Shown here: positions 15,333-24,271 of the stretch, piece after piece
Layout: each line of letters opens with the position of its first letter
Position numbering within the stretch: position 1 is the stretch's first letter
Source of the DNA: Hymenobacter sp.
GTDB lineage: Bacteria > Bacteroidota > Bacteroidia > Cytophagales > Hymenobacteraceae
Reading direction: 5' to 3'
Length of the DNA stretch: 64,000 bases
Assembly: GCA_028288445.1 (NCBI GenBank)
Contig: JAQBNT010000156.1
Span: 1-64,000 of the forward strand
Position numbers and translations under genes: made by a program
Notes under the pieces: model-generated
What the model was told of the DNA's origin: nothing
The model's input: only the letters and a program-made list of their open reading frames with translations
Databases searched by the model: none

Positions 15333-18176
15333 ATGCCCAAAAAAGACGCTTTGCAGGTTTCGGCCCCCGCCGACAACGCCATTGATAATCTCGACCCGCG
15401 CGAATTCATCCTCATCAAAAACGCCCGGGTTCACAACCTCAAAAACCTCAGCGTGGCCCTGCCGCGCAACCAGTTTATCGTCGTGACGGGCCTTTCGGGC
15501 TCGGGCAAATCCAGCCTCGCCTTCGATACGCTTTATGCTGAAGGCCAGCGCATGTATGTGGAAAGTCTGAGCAGCTACGCCCGCCAGTTTCTGGGCCGCA
15601 TGGACAAGCCCGATGTAGACTACATCCGGGGCATCTCGCCGGCCATTGCCATCGAGCAGAAGGTCAGCATCAAGAACAACCGTTCGACGGTGGGCACCAG
15701 CACCGAAATTTACGACTACCTCAAGCTGCTGTTTGCGCGGGTGGGCCGCACGTTTTCGCCCGTGAGCGGCGAGCAGGTGCGCAAGGATAATGTGGCCGAT
15801 GTGGTCGATTTCCTGGCCGCGCAGCCCGAGGGCACCAAAGCCATGATTCTAGCCCCGTTGCACCGCCCCGACAAAACGCGGGCCATGAGCAAGGAGCTGG
15901 ATTTGCTCCTGCAAAAAGGCTACAGCCGCGTGGTGGTGGATGGCGTGACCTCGCAGATTGAGGACCTGATAGGGGAGGGCCTGCCCGAGGTGAAGGGCGA
16001 CGTGTACATCATGGTAGACCGCGCCGTGCTGCGCCCCGATGACGAGGACCTGCTCTTCCGCCTGTCGGACTCGGTGCAAACTGCGTTTTTTGAGGGCCAC
16101 GGCACCTGCGTGGTGCACCTGAACGGCGACGACGTTCGTACCTTCTCCGATAAATTCGAGCTCGATGGTATCACCTTTGAGGAGCCCAGCGTTAACTTTT
16201 TCTCCTTCAACAATCCCTATGGCGCGTGCCAGACCTGCGAGGGCTTCGGCTCGGTGTTGGGCATCGATGAAGACCTGGTAATCCCGGACAAGAGCCTGAC
16301 GGTGTACGAAGGCGCGATTGCGCCCTGGCGCACCGAAAAGCAGGGCGAGTGGCTGAAGCCGCTGCTGAAAAACGGCATCCGCTTCGATTTCCCCATTCAC
16401 CGCCCTTACAACGACCTCAGCGAAGCTGAGCAGCGCCTGCTCTGGACCGGTAACAAGCACTTCGACGGCCTCGACAAGTACTTCAAGTGGGTGAGCGAGC
16501 AGACCCACAAAATCCAGTACCGCGTGCTGCAAAGCCGCTACCGGGGACGCACCACCTGCCCCGACTGCCGCGGCACCCGCCTGCGCAAAGACGCGCAGTA
16601 CGTGCGCATCGACGGGCGCAACATTGCCGATATCGTACTGCTGCCCATCTCCGACGCGCTGACGTTCTTCCAGAACATGAGCCTGAGCGAGCACGACGCC
16701 AAAGTGGCCGAACGCCTCGTGACGGAAATCACCAACCGCCTCGGCTACCTCAACCGCGTGGGTTTGGGTTATCTGACTCTAAACCGCTTGAGTAACACAC
16801 TGAGCGGCGGCGAGAGCCAGCGCATTTCGCTGGCCACTTCGCTGGGCTCGGCCTTGGTGGGCTCGATGTATGTGTTGGATGAACCCAGTATCGGCCTGCA
16901 CCCGAAGGATGCGGAGCAACTCATCGGCGTGCTGCGCTCGTTGCAGCAGCTCGGCAACACCGTGGTGGTGGTGGAGCACGAGGAGAAGATGATGGAGGCC
17001 GCCGACCAGATTATCGACATCGGCCCCGAAGCCGGCAGCGGCGGCGGCAACCTGATGTTCCAGGGCACTATGGAGGCGCTGTTGCAGGACACCACTACCT
17101 ACACCGGCCAGTACCTGAGCGGCCGCATGGAAGTGGCCGTGCCCAAAGTGCGCCGCCCCTGGCGCAACGCCCTGGAACTGACCGGCGCCCGCGAAAATAA
17201 CCTCAAAAATGTCAGCGTGAAGCTGCCGCTGGGCGTGATGACGGTGGTAACCGGCGTGTCGGGCTCGGGCAAGTCCACGCTCATCAAGCGTATTCTGGCC
17301 CCGGCCCTGATGAAGATGCTGGGTGGTGGCGCGGGCGAAAGCACCGGCAAATTCGACCGCCTCACCGGCGTGAACGGGCAGGTGTCGCACGTTGAGTTCG
17401 TGGACCAGAACCCCATCGGCAAGTCGTCGCGCTCCAACCCGGTGACGTATGTGAAGGCTTATGATGCTATCCGGACGCTGTTTTCGGAGCAGCCACTGGC
17501 CAAGGCGCGCGGGCTGAAACCGTCGCACTTCTCTTTCAACGTGGACGGCGGGCGCTGCGAAGTGTGTCAGGGCGAGGGCCAGGTGAAAATCGAAATGCAG
17601 TTCATGGCCGACATCTACCTGACCTGCGAGGGCTGCGGCGGCCACAAATTCAAGCAGGACATTCTGGAAATTAAGTTTCAGGACAAAGGCATTGATGACG
17701 TGCTGGAAATGACGGTTTCCGATGCTGTCCAGTTCTTCAAAAGCCAGCCCAAAGTGGCCGAGCGCCTCAAGCCGCTGGAGGATGTGGGCCTGGGGTACAT
17801 CCGCCTCGGGCAGTCGGCCAACACGCTGAGCGGCGGCGAGGCCCAGCGCGTGAAGCTGGCCAGTTTCCTCACCAAAGGCGCTACGCTGCAGCAGGATAAA
17901 ATCCTGTTCATCTTTGATGAGCCCAGCACTGGCCTGCACTTTCACGATATTGCCAAGCTGCTGGGTGCGCTCAATGCACTCATCGAGCAGGGCAATTCCG
18001 TCCTCATCATCGAGCACAACGTCGACATCATCAAGTGCGCCGACTGGATTATCGACCTCGGCCCCGAAGGCGGCCTGAACGGCGGACACCTGCTCTTCGA
18101 GGGCACGCCCGAAGACATGGTGAAGCTGAAAGACACCAACCACACGGCCCGCTTCCTGGCGGAAAAGGTTTCCTAA
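15333..18176 (+). CDS. uvrA: Excinuclease ABC subunit A
   Basis: From ATG at 15333 the protein is 947 residues, normal for UvrA, which finds DNA lesions and loads UvrB. Both ABC ATPase modules are complete. Walker A motifs are GLSGSGKSS near the N-terminus and GVSGSGKST in the second half; signature motifs are LSGGESQRI and LSGGEAQRVKL. The zinc-binding CxxC pairs (CQTCEGFG with CPDCRGTR, and CEVCQGEG with CEGCGGHKF) are present. An in-frame GTG 14 codons upstream is possible but adds residues unlike the family. The small gene at 18188 follows after 11 bases, so the two are probably co-transcribed. Confidence 0.97.
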   Translation: MPKKDALQVSAPADNAIDNLDPREFILIKNARVHNLKNLSVALPRNQFIVVTGLSGSGKSSLAFDTLYAEGQRMYVESLSSYARQFLGRMDKPDVDYIRGISPAIAIEQKVSIKNNRSTVGTSTEIYDYLKLLFARVGRTFSPVSGEQVRKDNVADVVDFLAAQPEGTKAMILAPLHRPDKTRAMSKELDLLLQKGYSRVVVDGVTSQIEDLIGEGLPEVKGDVYIMVDRAVLRPDDEDLLFRLSDSVQTAFFEGHGTCVVHLNGDDVRTFSDKFELDGITFEEPSVNFFSFNNPYGACQTCEGFGSVLGIDEDLVIPDKSLTVYEGAIAPWRTEKQGEWLKPLLKNGIRFDFPIHRPYNDLSEAEQRLLWTGNKHFDGLDKYFKWVSEQTHKIQYRVLQSRYRGRTTCPDCRGTRLRKDAQYVRIDGRNIADIVLLPISDALTFFQNMSLSEHDAKVAERLVTEITNRLGYLNRVGLGYLTLNRLSNTLSGGESQRISLATSLGSALVGSMYVLDEPSIGLHPKDAEQLIGVLRSLQQLGNTVVVVEHEEKMMEAADQIIDIGPEAGSGGGNLMFQGTMEALLQDTTTYTGQYLSGRMEVAVPKVRRPWRNALELTGARENNLKNVSVKLPLGVMTVVTGVSGSGKSTLIKRILAPALMKMLGGGAGESTGKFDRLTGVNGQVSHVEFVDQNPIGKSSRSNPVTYVKAYDAIRTLFSEQPLAKARGLKPSHFSFNVDGGRCEVCQGEGQVKIEMQFMADIYLTCEGCGGHKFKQDILEIKFQDKGIDDVLEMTVSDAVQFFKSQPKVAERLKPLEDVGLGYIRLGQSANTLSGGEAQRVKLASFLTKGATLQQDKILFIFDEPSTGLHFHDIAKLLGALNALIEQGNSVLIIEHNVDIIKCADWIIDLGPEGGLNGGHLLFEGTPEDMVKLKDTNHTARFLAEKVS

Positions 18177-18187
18177 GCTTCGCCATT

Positions 18188-18586
18188 ATGCAACTCGGTA
18201 CCGAAGCAAAAATCACGATTGGTACGCCCGATACCTTCATCGAGAGTACGTCGGCGGCCGGCACGATAGGCGTATTGTTTGAGGACGACGGTACGACGGG
18301 GTACTTGTACGCCGTCCGCCCGGGCACCACCATGGAGCTGCTCGATGCGCTGCATATCTACGATGTAGCCAACGTAGCGGACCGGCAGGTGCCGGTGACG
18401 GTACAGGTCTTTTGGGACGTAGCCGGCACGGCGGCGGCCCTGCTCATCAACGGCTACTGCCATGCGCTGTATGACTTTCAGCGCATGGCGGGCTTTTGCC
18501 GCAACGCTTTCCCGCCCGCCCGCAACGGGCAAACGCTGAAACGAGAATTGACCGATGAATTAATCGAGCAATACTTTGCGGCCTGA
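18188..18586 (+). CDS. DUF2251-like protein
   Basis: This 132-residue protein resembles DUF2251: VLFEDDGTTGYLYAV, LLDALHIYDVANVADRQVP and LLINGYCHALYDFQRMAGFCR are the conserved blocks. The family's function is not established; members are sometimes listed as immunity-like proteins. It has no signal peptide or membrane segment. It directly follows uvrA, which suggests shared transcription but not a shared job. Confidence 0.7.
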   Translation: MQLGTEAKITIGTPDTFIESTSAAGTIGVLFEDDGTTGYLYAVRPGTTMELLDALHIYDVANVADRQVPVTVQVFWDVAGTAAALLINGYCHALYDFQRMAGFCRNAFPPARNGQTLKRELTDELIEQYFAA

Positions 18587-18604
18587 CATAGCCGGGGTGG
18601 GCCG

Positions 18605-18632
18605 GGCCGGTTTGGCAAGCCAAATTCCGGCC
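18605..18632. repeat. Short perfect-type hairpin after the DUF2251-like gene
   Basis: GGCCGGTTTGGC pairs with GCCAAATTCCGGCC across an AA turn, 18 bases after the stop codon. No T-run follows, so it is called a hairpin and not a terminator. Confidence 0.45.
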
Positions 18633-18759
18633 AATGTGTTGACCTGTAGAAGGGTGGTTGCGGAACACGGGGCGTGAATCGGGACGAGCTAAAAAACGTA
18701 GAACCATCCGTCAGGATTAATACGTAAGTTCGCCGCCCCTCTCACCCCACCCCGTGACT

Positions 18760-19641
18760 ATGCCCACCGCCCCAACGCCCCCGGACCACTACGCTGCCGC
18801 TAATCGGTCGGGCACGGGCCGGCTGTGGCGCTGGCTGACGGCTTTGGCCATCGTCGGCAACATTGCCCTCAACTACTATTCAAATACCCATCCCTTTGCC
18901 GGGCAAACGATGGGCATGGTTTCGGCCAAGTACCCCACACTGCTCACACCGGCGGGCTATGCTTTCAGCATCTGGGGACTGATTTTTCTGGCCCTGACCA
19001 TTTATGCGGTGTGGCAATTGCTGCCCGCGCAGCGGCATATATCGTTGCCCGATGCCTTGGCCAAGCCCCTCACGCTGGCCAGCCTGGCCACCGGGGCTTG
19101 GGTGGTTCTGTTTGCCTACGAGCTGATTCTGCCCAGCGTGGGCGTGATGCTGCTCATTCTCGGCTGCCTGATAGTGGCTTATGGGCGGGCACGGCGGCGC
19201 ATTTTCACCGATGCGGCCCCGGCGCTGGCGGGCGTGCCGCTGTCGCTGTACCTGGGCTGGATTTCGGTGGCCTCGGTCATCAACATCACTATCGGGCTGC
19301 GCCAGCTAGGCTGGCAAACGGCCGAAGGTGCTTCGGTAACGCTCACGCTGGGGCTGATTGTGGTGGTGGTGGCGTTGGGGCTGATTATGAGCCGCGTGTT
19401 CCGCGACATGGTGTTCCCGCTGGTGGTGGCCTGGGCGCTGGTGGCCGTGTGGGTGGTGCGGCTGCGCGAGGTGCGCGAGCTGGGCTGGGCCGCGCTGATT
19501 GGCGCTACTGTGGTGGCCATTGCGGGCTTCGTGCTCTCGCGGCTGGGCGGCCGCAAAACGCCCTGGCAGGTGCGCGACGAAGCGGCCGCCGCCGCCGAGG
19601 CCGAAATCGCCGCCCGCAACTCCATGCGCGCCACCGAGTAG
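18760..19641 (+). CDS. TspO-like tryptophan-rich membrane protein
   Basis: The 293-residue product has about eight hydrophobic segments. The stretch TPAGYAFSIWGLIFLALTIY (about residues 67-86) is the mark of the tryptophan-rich sensory protein/TspO-related group, in which similar PxGxxFSIWGxIF sequences are conserved. True TspO has five membrane helices and about 160 residues, so this is the longer relative whose role is unclear. A basic, Ala/Glu-rich cytoplasmic tail ends the protein. GTG at 18754, two codons upstream, is an alternative start. Confidence 0.7.
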   Translation: MPTAPTPPDHYAAANRSGTGRLWRWLTALAIVGNIALNYYSNTHPFAGQTMGMVSAKYPTLLTPAGYAFSIWGLIFLALTIYAVWQLLPAQRHISLPDALAKPLTLASLATGAWVVLFAYELILPSVGVMLLILGCLIVAYGRARRRIFTDAAPALAGVPLSLYLGWISVASVINITIGLRQLGWQTAEGASVTLTLGLIVVVVALGLIMSRVFRDMVFPLVVAWALVAVWVVRLREVRELGWAALIGATVVAIAGFVLSRLGGRKTPWQVRDEAAAAAEAEIAARNSMRATE

Positions 19642-19683
19642 CCGCGTGGCGCGGCGCAGGTACGCAGCCGGCGGTTTGGCCCG

Positions 19684-19691
19684 TAGCTTTG
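19684..19691 (+). promoter_or_regulatory. Putative -7 box (TAGCTTTG) of tpiA
   Basis: TAGCTTTG matches TAnnTTTG and lies 37 bases before the tpiA ATG, the same spacing as for the MFS gene. Confidence 0.5.
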
Positions 19692-19728
19692 CGGCTAGTC
19701 CCAACCCCCATACCTGACCCGCTCGATT

Positions 19729-20493
19729 ATGCGCCAAAAACTTGTTGCCGGCAACTGGAAAATGAACCTGACCTACCCCGAGGCCCTGGCCCTGATAGGC
19801 GAAATCACTAGCCTGGCCGGCGAAGCTGGGGCGGCCTCCGCGCCCACCGTCGTGATTTGCCCGCCGTTTCCGTTTCTGCACGCCGTGGGCCAGCAACTGC
19901 CCAAAGCTTCCAGTTTCCACCTCGGGGCCCAGAACTGCCACCAGAAAGAAAGCGGCGCTTTCACCGGCGAGGTTTCGGCCAAAATGCTGGCTTCGGTGGG
20001 CTGCGAATACGTGATTCTGGGCCACTCGGAGCGCCGCCAGTATTTCCGCGAGGATGACGAGTTGCTGGGCCAGAAGCTGAAAGCCGCCTTGGCCGCCGGC
20101 CTCAAGCCCATCTTCTGCGTGGGCGAGTCGCTGGACACCCGCGAAGCCGACGAAACGTTCAGCTACATCGGCAAGCAGCTCACTGACGGGCTGTTCCATC
20201 TCAGCAACGAGGAGTTTGCCCAGGTTGTGATTGCCTACGAACCCATCTGGGCCATTGGCACGGGCCGCACCGCCACCAGCGCCCAGGCGCAGGAAGTGCA
20301 CGCCTTCATCCGCGAGCAGATTGCCCGCGCCTACGACGCCCAGGCCGCCCTCGATACCACCATTCTCTACGGCGGCTCGGCCAACGCGCAGAATGCCAAG
20401 GAACTGTTCTCGCAGCCCGACGTGGACGGCGGCCTCATCGGCGGCGCGGCCCTGAAAGCGGCCGACTTCACCACGATTATTCAGTCGTTTTAA
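19729..20493 (+). CDS. tpiA: Triose-phosphate isomerase
   Basis: The 254-residue enzyme interconverts dihydroxyacetone phosphate and glyceraldehyde-3-phosphate. The family hallmarks are all present: AGNWKMN at the N-terminus with the catalytic Lys, LGHSERR with the catalytic His, AYEPIWAIGTG with the catalytic Glu, and LYGGSANAQNAKEL near the phosphate-binding end. The length is standard. It has its own probable promoter and is followed by an imperfect inverted repeat. Confidence 0.97.
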   Translation: MRQKLVAGNWKMNLTYPEALALIGEITSLAGEAGAASAPTVVICPPFPFLHAVGQQLPKASSFHLGAQNCHQKESGAFTGEVSAKMLASVGCEYVILGHSERRQYFREDDELLGQKLKAALAAGLKPIFCVGESLDTREADETFSYIGKQLTDGLFHLSNEEFAQVVIAYEPIWAIGTGRTATSAQAQEVHAFIREQIARAYDAQAALDTTILYGGSANAQNAKELFSQPDVDGGLIGGAALKAADFTTIIQSF

Positions 20494-20500
20494 AGCAGGG

Positions 20501-20588
20501 TTGAATTTTTAGGGTTGAGTGCAGAGTTGAACGCGCAACACGGCATTGCATTTGACATCTACACTCAACCCGCAACATTCAAAACTCA
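20501..20588. repeat. Imperfect inverted repeat after tpiA
   Basis: TTGAATTTTTAGGGTTGAGT (20501-20520) has a counterpart ACTCAACCCGCAACATTCAA (20561-20580), with further GAGTTGA/ACTCAA pairing outside it. It is one of several unrelated palindromic sequences that follow genes in this window. Confidence 0.55.
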
Positions 20589-20599
20589 ATCCTTCCCGA

Positions 20600-20950
20600 A
20601 TGCTCTCCTTTATCCTCACGTTCCTGCTGGCCCTGTTGCCCGCTAAAAGCCCGGCCGCCGGCCCGCTGGAGCCGTGCAAAATATTCGGCTCGGTGTACCT
20701 CGAAACCGACCCCGGCCGGCGCAGCTACTGCTACGGCACGGTGTACGTAGAGCCGGAAGAAGCCTTTGCCGACGTGCTGATTTTCAAGGAGAACAACAAG
20801 TTATTTGCCGACAAGCCCGGCCTGTGGGCCGATGCGCCCGCCCGCGACTTTGCCGATTACGTGCTGCTGGTGGTCACGGACCGCAGCCGCGCCGATTTCA
20901 GCATTCACTACACTACGGTGCGCTCCTTCGCCGGCTGCAAGACTAACTAG
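20600..20950 (+). CDS. DUF6150-like small exported protein
   Basis: The 116-residue product starts with a hydrophobic signal-like segment (MLSFILTFLLALLPAKSPA). The body matches the DUF6150 pattern of short repeats around F-A-D: EAFADVLIFKENNKLFADKPGLW and ARDFADYVLLVVTDRSRADF, with Cys residues at the start and end of the domain (EPCKIFGSVYLE, FAGCKTN). The function is unknown. The ATG at 20600 is chosen because an upstream in-frame ATG reads through the inverted repeat. Confidence 0.72.
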   Translation: MLSFILTFLLALLPAKSPAAGPLEPCKIFGSVYLETDPGRRSYCYGTVYVEPEEAFADVLIFKENNKLFADKPGLWADAPARDFADYVLLVVTDRSRADFSIHYTTVRSFAGCKTN

Positions 20951-20953
20951 GGG

Positions 20954-21067
20954 AATTATGAATTAAAAATTATGGGTTATGATTTGATTGAGACGTGCTT
21001 TACTGCACGCTTATCAGCTTGTAGCCAGCGTTTTCAATTCATGACTCATAATTTTTAATTCATAATT
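20954..21067. repeat. AT-rich inverted repeat between the DUF6150-like gene and prmA
   Basis: AATTATGAATTAAAAATTAT (20954-20973) is complemented by ATAATTTTTAATTCATAATT (21048-21067) around a central GC-richer stretch. The pairing makes a long AT-rich stem that nearly touches the prmA start at 21075. Confidence 0.65.
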
Positions 21068-21074
21068 AAATCAA

Positions 21075-21905
21075 GTGGATTTTATTGAACTGACCGTCGA
21101 AGCCCCGCGCGAGCTGGCCGACATTCTGGTGGCCGAGCTGGCCGAAGTAGGTTTCGACACCTTTGAGGACACCGACGCGGGCTTCCAGGCCTACACTACG
21201 GAAGATATTTTCAACCCTGATGCAGTGGCCGAAATCATGAGCCGCTACGAGGGCCAGGGCGAGCTGAGCCACTCGCACCGCGTCATCACCCGCCAGAACT
21301 GGAACGCCGAGTGGGAGAAGAACTTTCAGCCCCTCATCATTGCCGAGCGGGTGTCGGTGCGCGCCCCGTTCCACCCCGAGCCGGCCGGCGTCGACTACGA
21401 CATTGTGATAATGCCGCGCATGTCGTTCGGCACGGGCCACCACGAAACCACCGCCCTGATGATTGAAAATCAGCTTGATGTGAGTCACAAAGGGCTGCGC
21501 GTGCTGGATATGGGCACCGGCACCGGCATCCTGGCAATTATGGCCGAAATGCTGGGGGCCCGCCAGGTGCTGGCTGTAGACACCGAGCCCTGGACCGTGG
21601 AAAATGCCCGCGACAACGCCGCAGAAAACAACTGCCACGGCATCGAGTGCCGCCTGGGTGGCGTGGAAACCCTCGCCAACGAGGAGCCTTTCGACCTCAT
21701 TCTGGCCAACATCAACCGCAACGTGCTGCTGGAAGACATGCACGAATACGCCCGCCTGCTGCCCAGCGGCCGGCCCATCCTGTTCAGCGGCTTCTACGAG
21801 GAGGACCTGCCCAAAATTCAGGCCGAGGCCAGCAAGCACGGCCTGCGCTACCAGCGCCACCGCACGCTGCGCAGCTGGGTGTCGGCGGTGTTTGAGAAAG
21901 AATAG
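21075..21905 (+). CDS. prmA: Ribosomal protein L11 methyltransferase
   Basis: The 276-residue enzyme methylates ribosomal protein L11 using S-adenosylmethionine. Motif I is LDMGTGTGILAIMAEMLGA (about residues 144-162), followed by VDTEPWTVENARDNAAEN, and the catalytic-site NIN motif lies in LILANINRNVLLEDM. The N-terminal domain has the PrmA substrate-recognition fold (FIELTVEAPRELADILVAEL). The start is GTG at 21075. A perfect 15-bp hairpin follows at 21924. Confidence 0.95.
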   Translation: MDFIELTVEAPRELADILVAELAEVGFDTFEDTDAGFQAYTTEDIFNPDAVAEIMSRYEGQGELSHSHRVITRQNWNAEWEKNFQPLIIAERVSVRAPFHPEPAGVDYDIVIMPRMSFGTGHHETTALMIENQLDVSHKGLRVLDMGTGTGILAIMAEMLGARQVLAVDTEPWTVENARDNAAENNCHGIECRLGGVETLANEEPFDLILANINRNVLLEDMHEYARLLPSGRPILFSGFYEEDLPKIQAEASKHGLRYQRHRTLRSWVSAVFEKE

Positions 21906-21923
21906 CGCCGAGCGCGAATGAAG

Positions 21924-21957
21924 GAACGTCCTGCTTCGTTGCCGAAGCAGGACGTTC
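21924..21957. terminator. Perfect 15-bp hairpin after prmA
   Basis: GAACGTCCTGCTTCG and CGAAGCAGGACGTTC pair perfectly around TTGC. There is no T-run, so it may be a palindromic intergenic element acting as a transcript-end hairpin. It lies 23 bases before the operator-like site at 21981. Confidence 0.55.
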
Positions 21958-21980
21958 TGCGTTGGGGTGAGCTGGGTGAC

Positions 21981-21998
21981 ATCGTTCCCGGCAACGAT
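21981..21998 (+). promoter_or_regulatory. Operator-like near-palindrome, site A (pectate lyase gene)
   Basis: ATCGTTCCCGGCAACGAT is palindromic except for one base pair and has CG at its exact centre. It is followed by TGCGC, as at sites B and C. It lies 49 bases before a TAATAT box (22048-22053) and 142 bases before the pectate lyase ATG. Copies occur at 40993, 41104 and 49263, all before pectin genes. Confidence 0.75.
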
Positions 21999-22140
21999 TG
22001 CGCGAATAAAAAGGGCCTTGGCGACATATTGCGGGCCATTATGGCCGTAATATTATCATACCGAATTGCCGGGCTTGCGTTCTTTCTGATGAGCGGCGCT
22101 GCTTCGGTTATTCTCCCACCAGACTCCCAAATTCCCTGCA

Positions 22141-23928
22141 ATGACTTTACTCTCCGCTCGATTTTCTTCGCTTCGTTTTGCAGCCGGCCGGTCGGCGGTG
22201 CGGGTTGGTCTGGGCCTGGTGGCCACGGTGGCCGGTCTGGCGGCCAGCGCGCCGGTGCAGGCCCAGCAACTGTCCTTTCCCGGCGTGGAAGGGGCGGGGC
22301 GGTTTGTGAGCGGCGGGCGGGGCCGGGCCGCTACGCCCACCACGGTGTATGAGGTGACGGGCCTGGCCGATACCAACACACCAGGCACACTGCGCTACGC
22401 CATCAGCCAGTCGGCTACGGTGGCTCCGTACCGCACCATTGTGTTCCGGGTGTGCGGCACCATTCACCTCACCAACCGGATGAATATTCCGGCCAATACC
22501 ACCATCGCGGGCCAGACCGCGCCGGGTGACGGCATCTGCGTGGCCGACCGGCAGGTGACGGTGAATGGTAATAATGTAATTGTCCGCTTTGTGCGCTTCC
22601 GCACGGGGGACCGGTACCCGCAACAAACCGGCATTGGCATGACCAATGGCAACGGCGACGAAGATGCCCTGAGCAGCACCGAGCGCAAGAACATTGTGGT
22701 GGACCACTGCACCATGAGCTGGAGCATGGACGAGGCCTTCACCTTCTATGGTGCCACCACCGACTCGATGACCCTGCAATGGAACCTCATTTCGGAGCCG
22801 CTGAACTACTCCTACCACTTCGAGACGGGCGACACCGACTACGAGCGCCACGGCTACGGCGGCATCTGGGGCGGCCGGCGGGCTTCGTTCCACCACAACT
22901 TGTTTGCCCACTGCGTGAGCCGCACCCCGCGCTGGAACGGCACCCGCTACGGTGCCGCTGTCGGCTCCGAAAACTGCGATTTCCGCAACAACGTCATCTA
23001 CAACTGGGGCACTGGGGCCAATGCCTACGGCGGCGAGGGTGGTAATTACAACATGGTGAACAACTATTACAAGTATGGCCCCACCACCGGCACCAGCACC
23101 ACCAACCGCTCCCGGGTATTTGGCGCCTACAAGCAAACCACCGCGCCGGTGCTGCCTTATCCGCAACTGTACATAGCTGGCAACTATGTGGATGGCAGCC
23201 CCATCGTGACGGCCGCCAACTGGAAAGGCGTGGCCATGAACGGTGGCAGCGCAGCCGACACGGTTCTATCGAAAGTAACGACGCCCTTCAACGTTGCTCC
23301 CCTGAATACCCAAACGGCTCAGGCGGCCTACGCTGCTGTGCTGCAGAATGTGGGCTGCGTGCTGCCCGTGCGTGATGCGCTGGACCAGCGCATCATCAAC
23401 GACGTGCAAACGCGTGGCGGTGCCGTCATCGACGTGCAGGGTGGCTTCCCGCACGGCACGCCCATCGCTACCTCGCAGGGTGCCTGGCCCGTGCTCAGCT
23501 GCGGCCCCGCGCCCGCCGACTCGGACCACGACGGCATGACCGACGCCTACGAAACCGCCAACGGCCTCAACCCCAATAGCGCCGCCGACCGCCAGACCAT
23601 CGCCGCCAACGGCTACACCAACCTCGAAAACTACCTCAACGGCCTCGTGGCCGTGGCAACGGGTACCCGGCCCACCGGGGCCGTGCTGGAGCCCCTGCAC
23701 CTGTTCCCGAACCCCGCCGCCGAGCAGCTCACCGTGGAGCACCCGCGCTCCGGCGCTGAGGCCCGCCTCACGGTTTACAATTTCGTGGGCCAGCGCGTGG
23801 CCACACTCACGCCCGTAGTGGGCGGCGTTTCCACGCCGGTAAATCTTGGCAACCTGGCCAAGGGCAACTACCTGCTGGTGTATACCGATGTCAATGTAAG
23901 CCTCTCCGCCAAGTGCGCGCACGAATAA
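22141..23928 (+). CDS. Secreted pectate lyase (PL1 family) with T9SS sorting domain
   Basis: The 595-residue protein has an N-terminal signal region (about residues 1-41, ending VQAQQ). A PL1-type beta-helix domain (about 45-430) follows, with VEGAGRFVSGGRG, TIVFRVCGTIHL, IVDHC-like VVDHCTMSWSMDEA and HHNLFAHCVSRTPRWNG. A DSDHDGMTDAYETANGLNPN linker is typical of Bacteroidota pectate lyases. The end (LFPNPAAEQLTVE...GNYLLVYTD) is a type A T9SS sorting domain, so export through the Por system is expected. It would cut polygalacturonan by beta-elimination. It stands alone but carries operator site A. Confidence 0.88.
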   Translation: MTLLSARFSSLRFAAGRSAVRVGLGLVATVAGLAASAPVQAQQLSFPGVEGAGRFVSGGRGRAATPTTVYEVTGLADTNTPGTLRYAISQSATVAPYRTIVFRVCGTIHLTNRMNIPANTTIAGQTAPGDGICVADRQVTVNGNNVIVRFVRFRTGDRYPQQTGIGMTNGNGDEDALSSTERKNIVVDHCTMSWSMDEAFTFYGATTDSMTLQWNLISEPLNYSYHFETGDTDYERHGYGGIWGGRRASFHHNLFAHCVSRTPRWNGTRYGAAVGSENCDFRNNVIYNWGTGANAYGGEGGNYNMVNNYYKYGPTTGTSTTNRSRVFGAYKQTTAPVLPYPQLYIAGNYVDGSPIVTAANWKGVAMNGGSAADTVLSKVTTPFNVAPLNTQTAQAAYAAVLQNVGCVLPVRDALDQRIINDVQTRGGAVIDVQGGFPHGTPIATSQGAWPVLSCGPAPADSDHDGMTDAYETANGLNPNSAADRQTIAANGYTNLENYLNGLVAVATGTRPTGAVLEPLHLFPNPAAEQLTVEHPRSGAEARLTVYNFVGQRVATLTPVVGGVSTPVNLGNLAKGNYLLVYTDVNVSLSAKCAHE

Positions 23929-23944
23929 GCGCTTAGCCAAACCA

Positions 23945-24006
23945 GAAAAAAGCCCCGGCCTGATGGTTCCTGCACTGCGGTGCGGGCCATCGGGCCGGGG
24001 CTTTGC
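23945..24006 (+). terminator. Strong terminator after the pectate lyase gene
   Basis: An A-run and AAGCCCCGGCCTGATGG pair with CCATCGGGCCGGGGCTTT around a loop of about 20 bases. The stem is long and GC-rich, with A and T tracts on the two sides. Confidence 0.8.
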
Positions 24007-24271
24007 GATACTGAATGAAGGAGAGCCTGCGTAAAAATGGTGAACAGTTTTGCTCAGATTTCTCCTGCATCGGAATGACAAATGGGGGCGGCGCAATGCT
24101 GGTTGCCGCTAGCTGGTCAGAGTGCTTGTTCGGCTATATAATGGTCTGATAGTAAAAATATTGCATCGATAGAGTTGTGAAAAAAAGGCTTAAGTCCACC
24201 CGGGTTTTCTTCGAAACTTTAGAGTGCCCGCTATAGGCTCCCGCTACTTTCATGCTGCATTAACAACCAGC

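Noticed and set aside
24007..24271. Possible short gene or repeat copy between the pectate lyase terminator and the SDR gene.
   Set aside because: It has only a fragment similar to palindromic-element ends (CGGAATGAC) and AT-rich sequence; no open frame with coding character.
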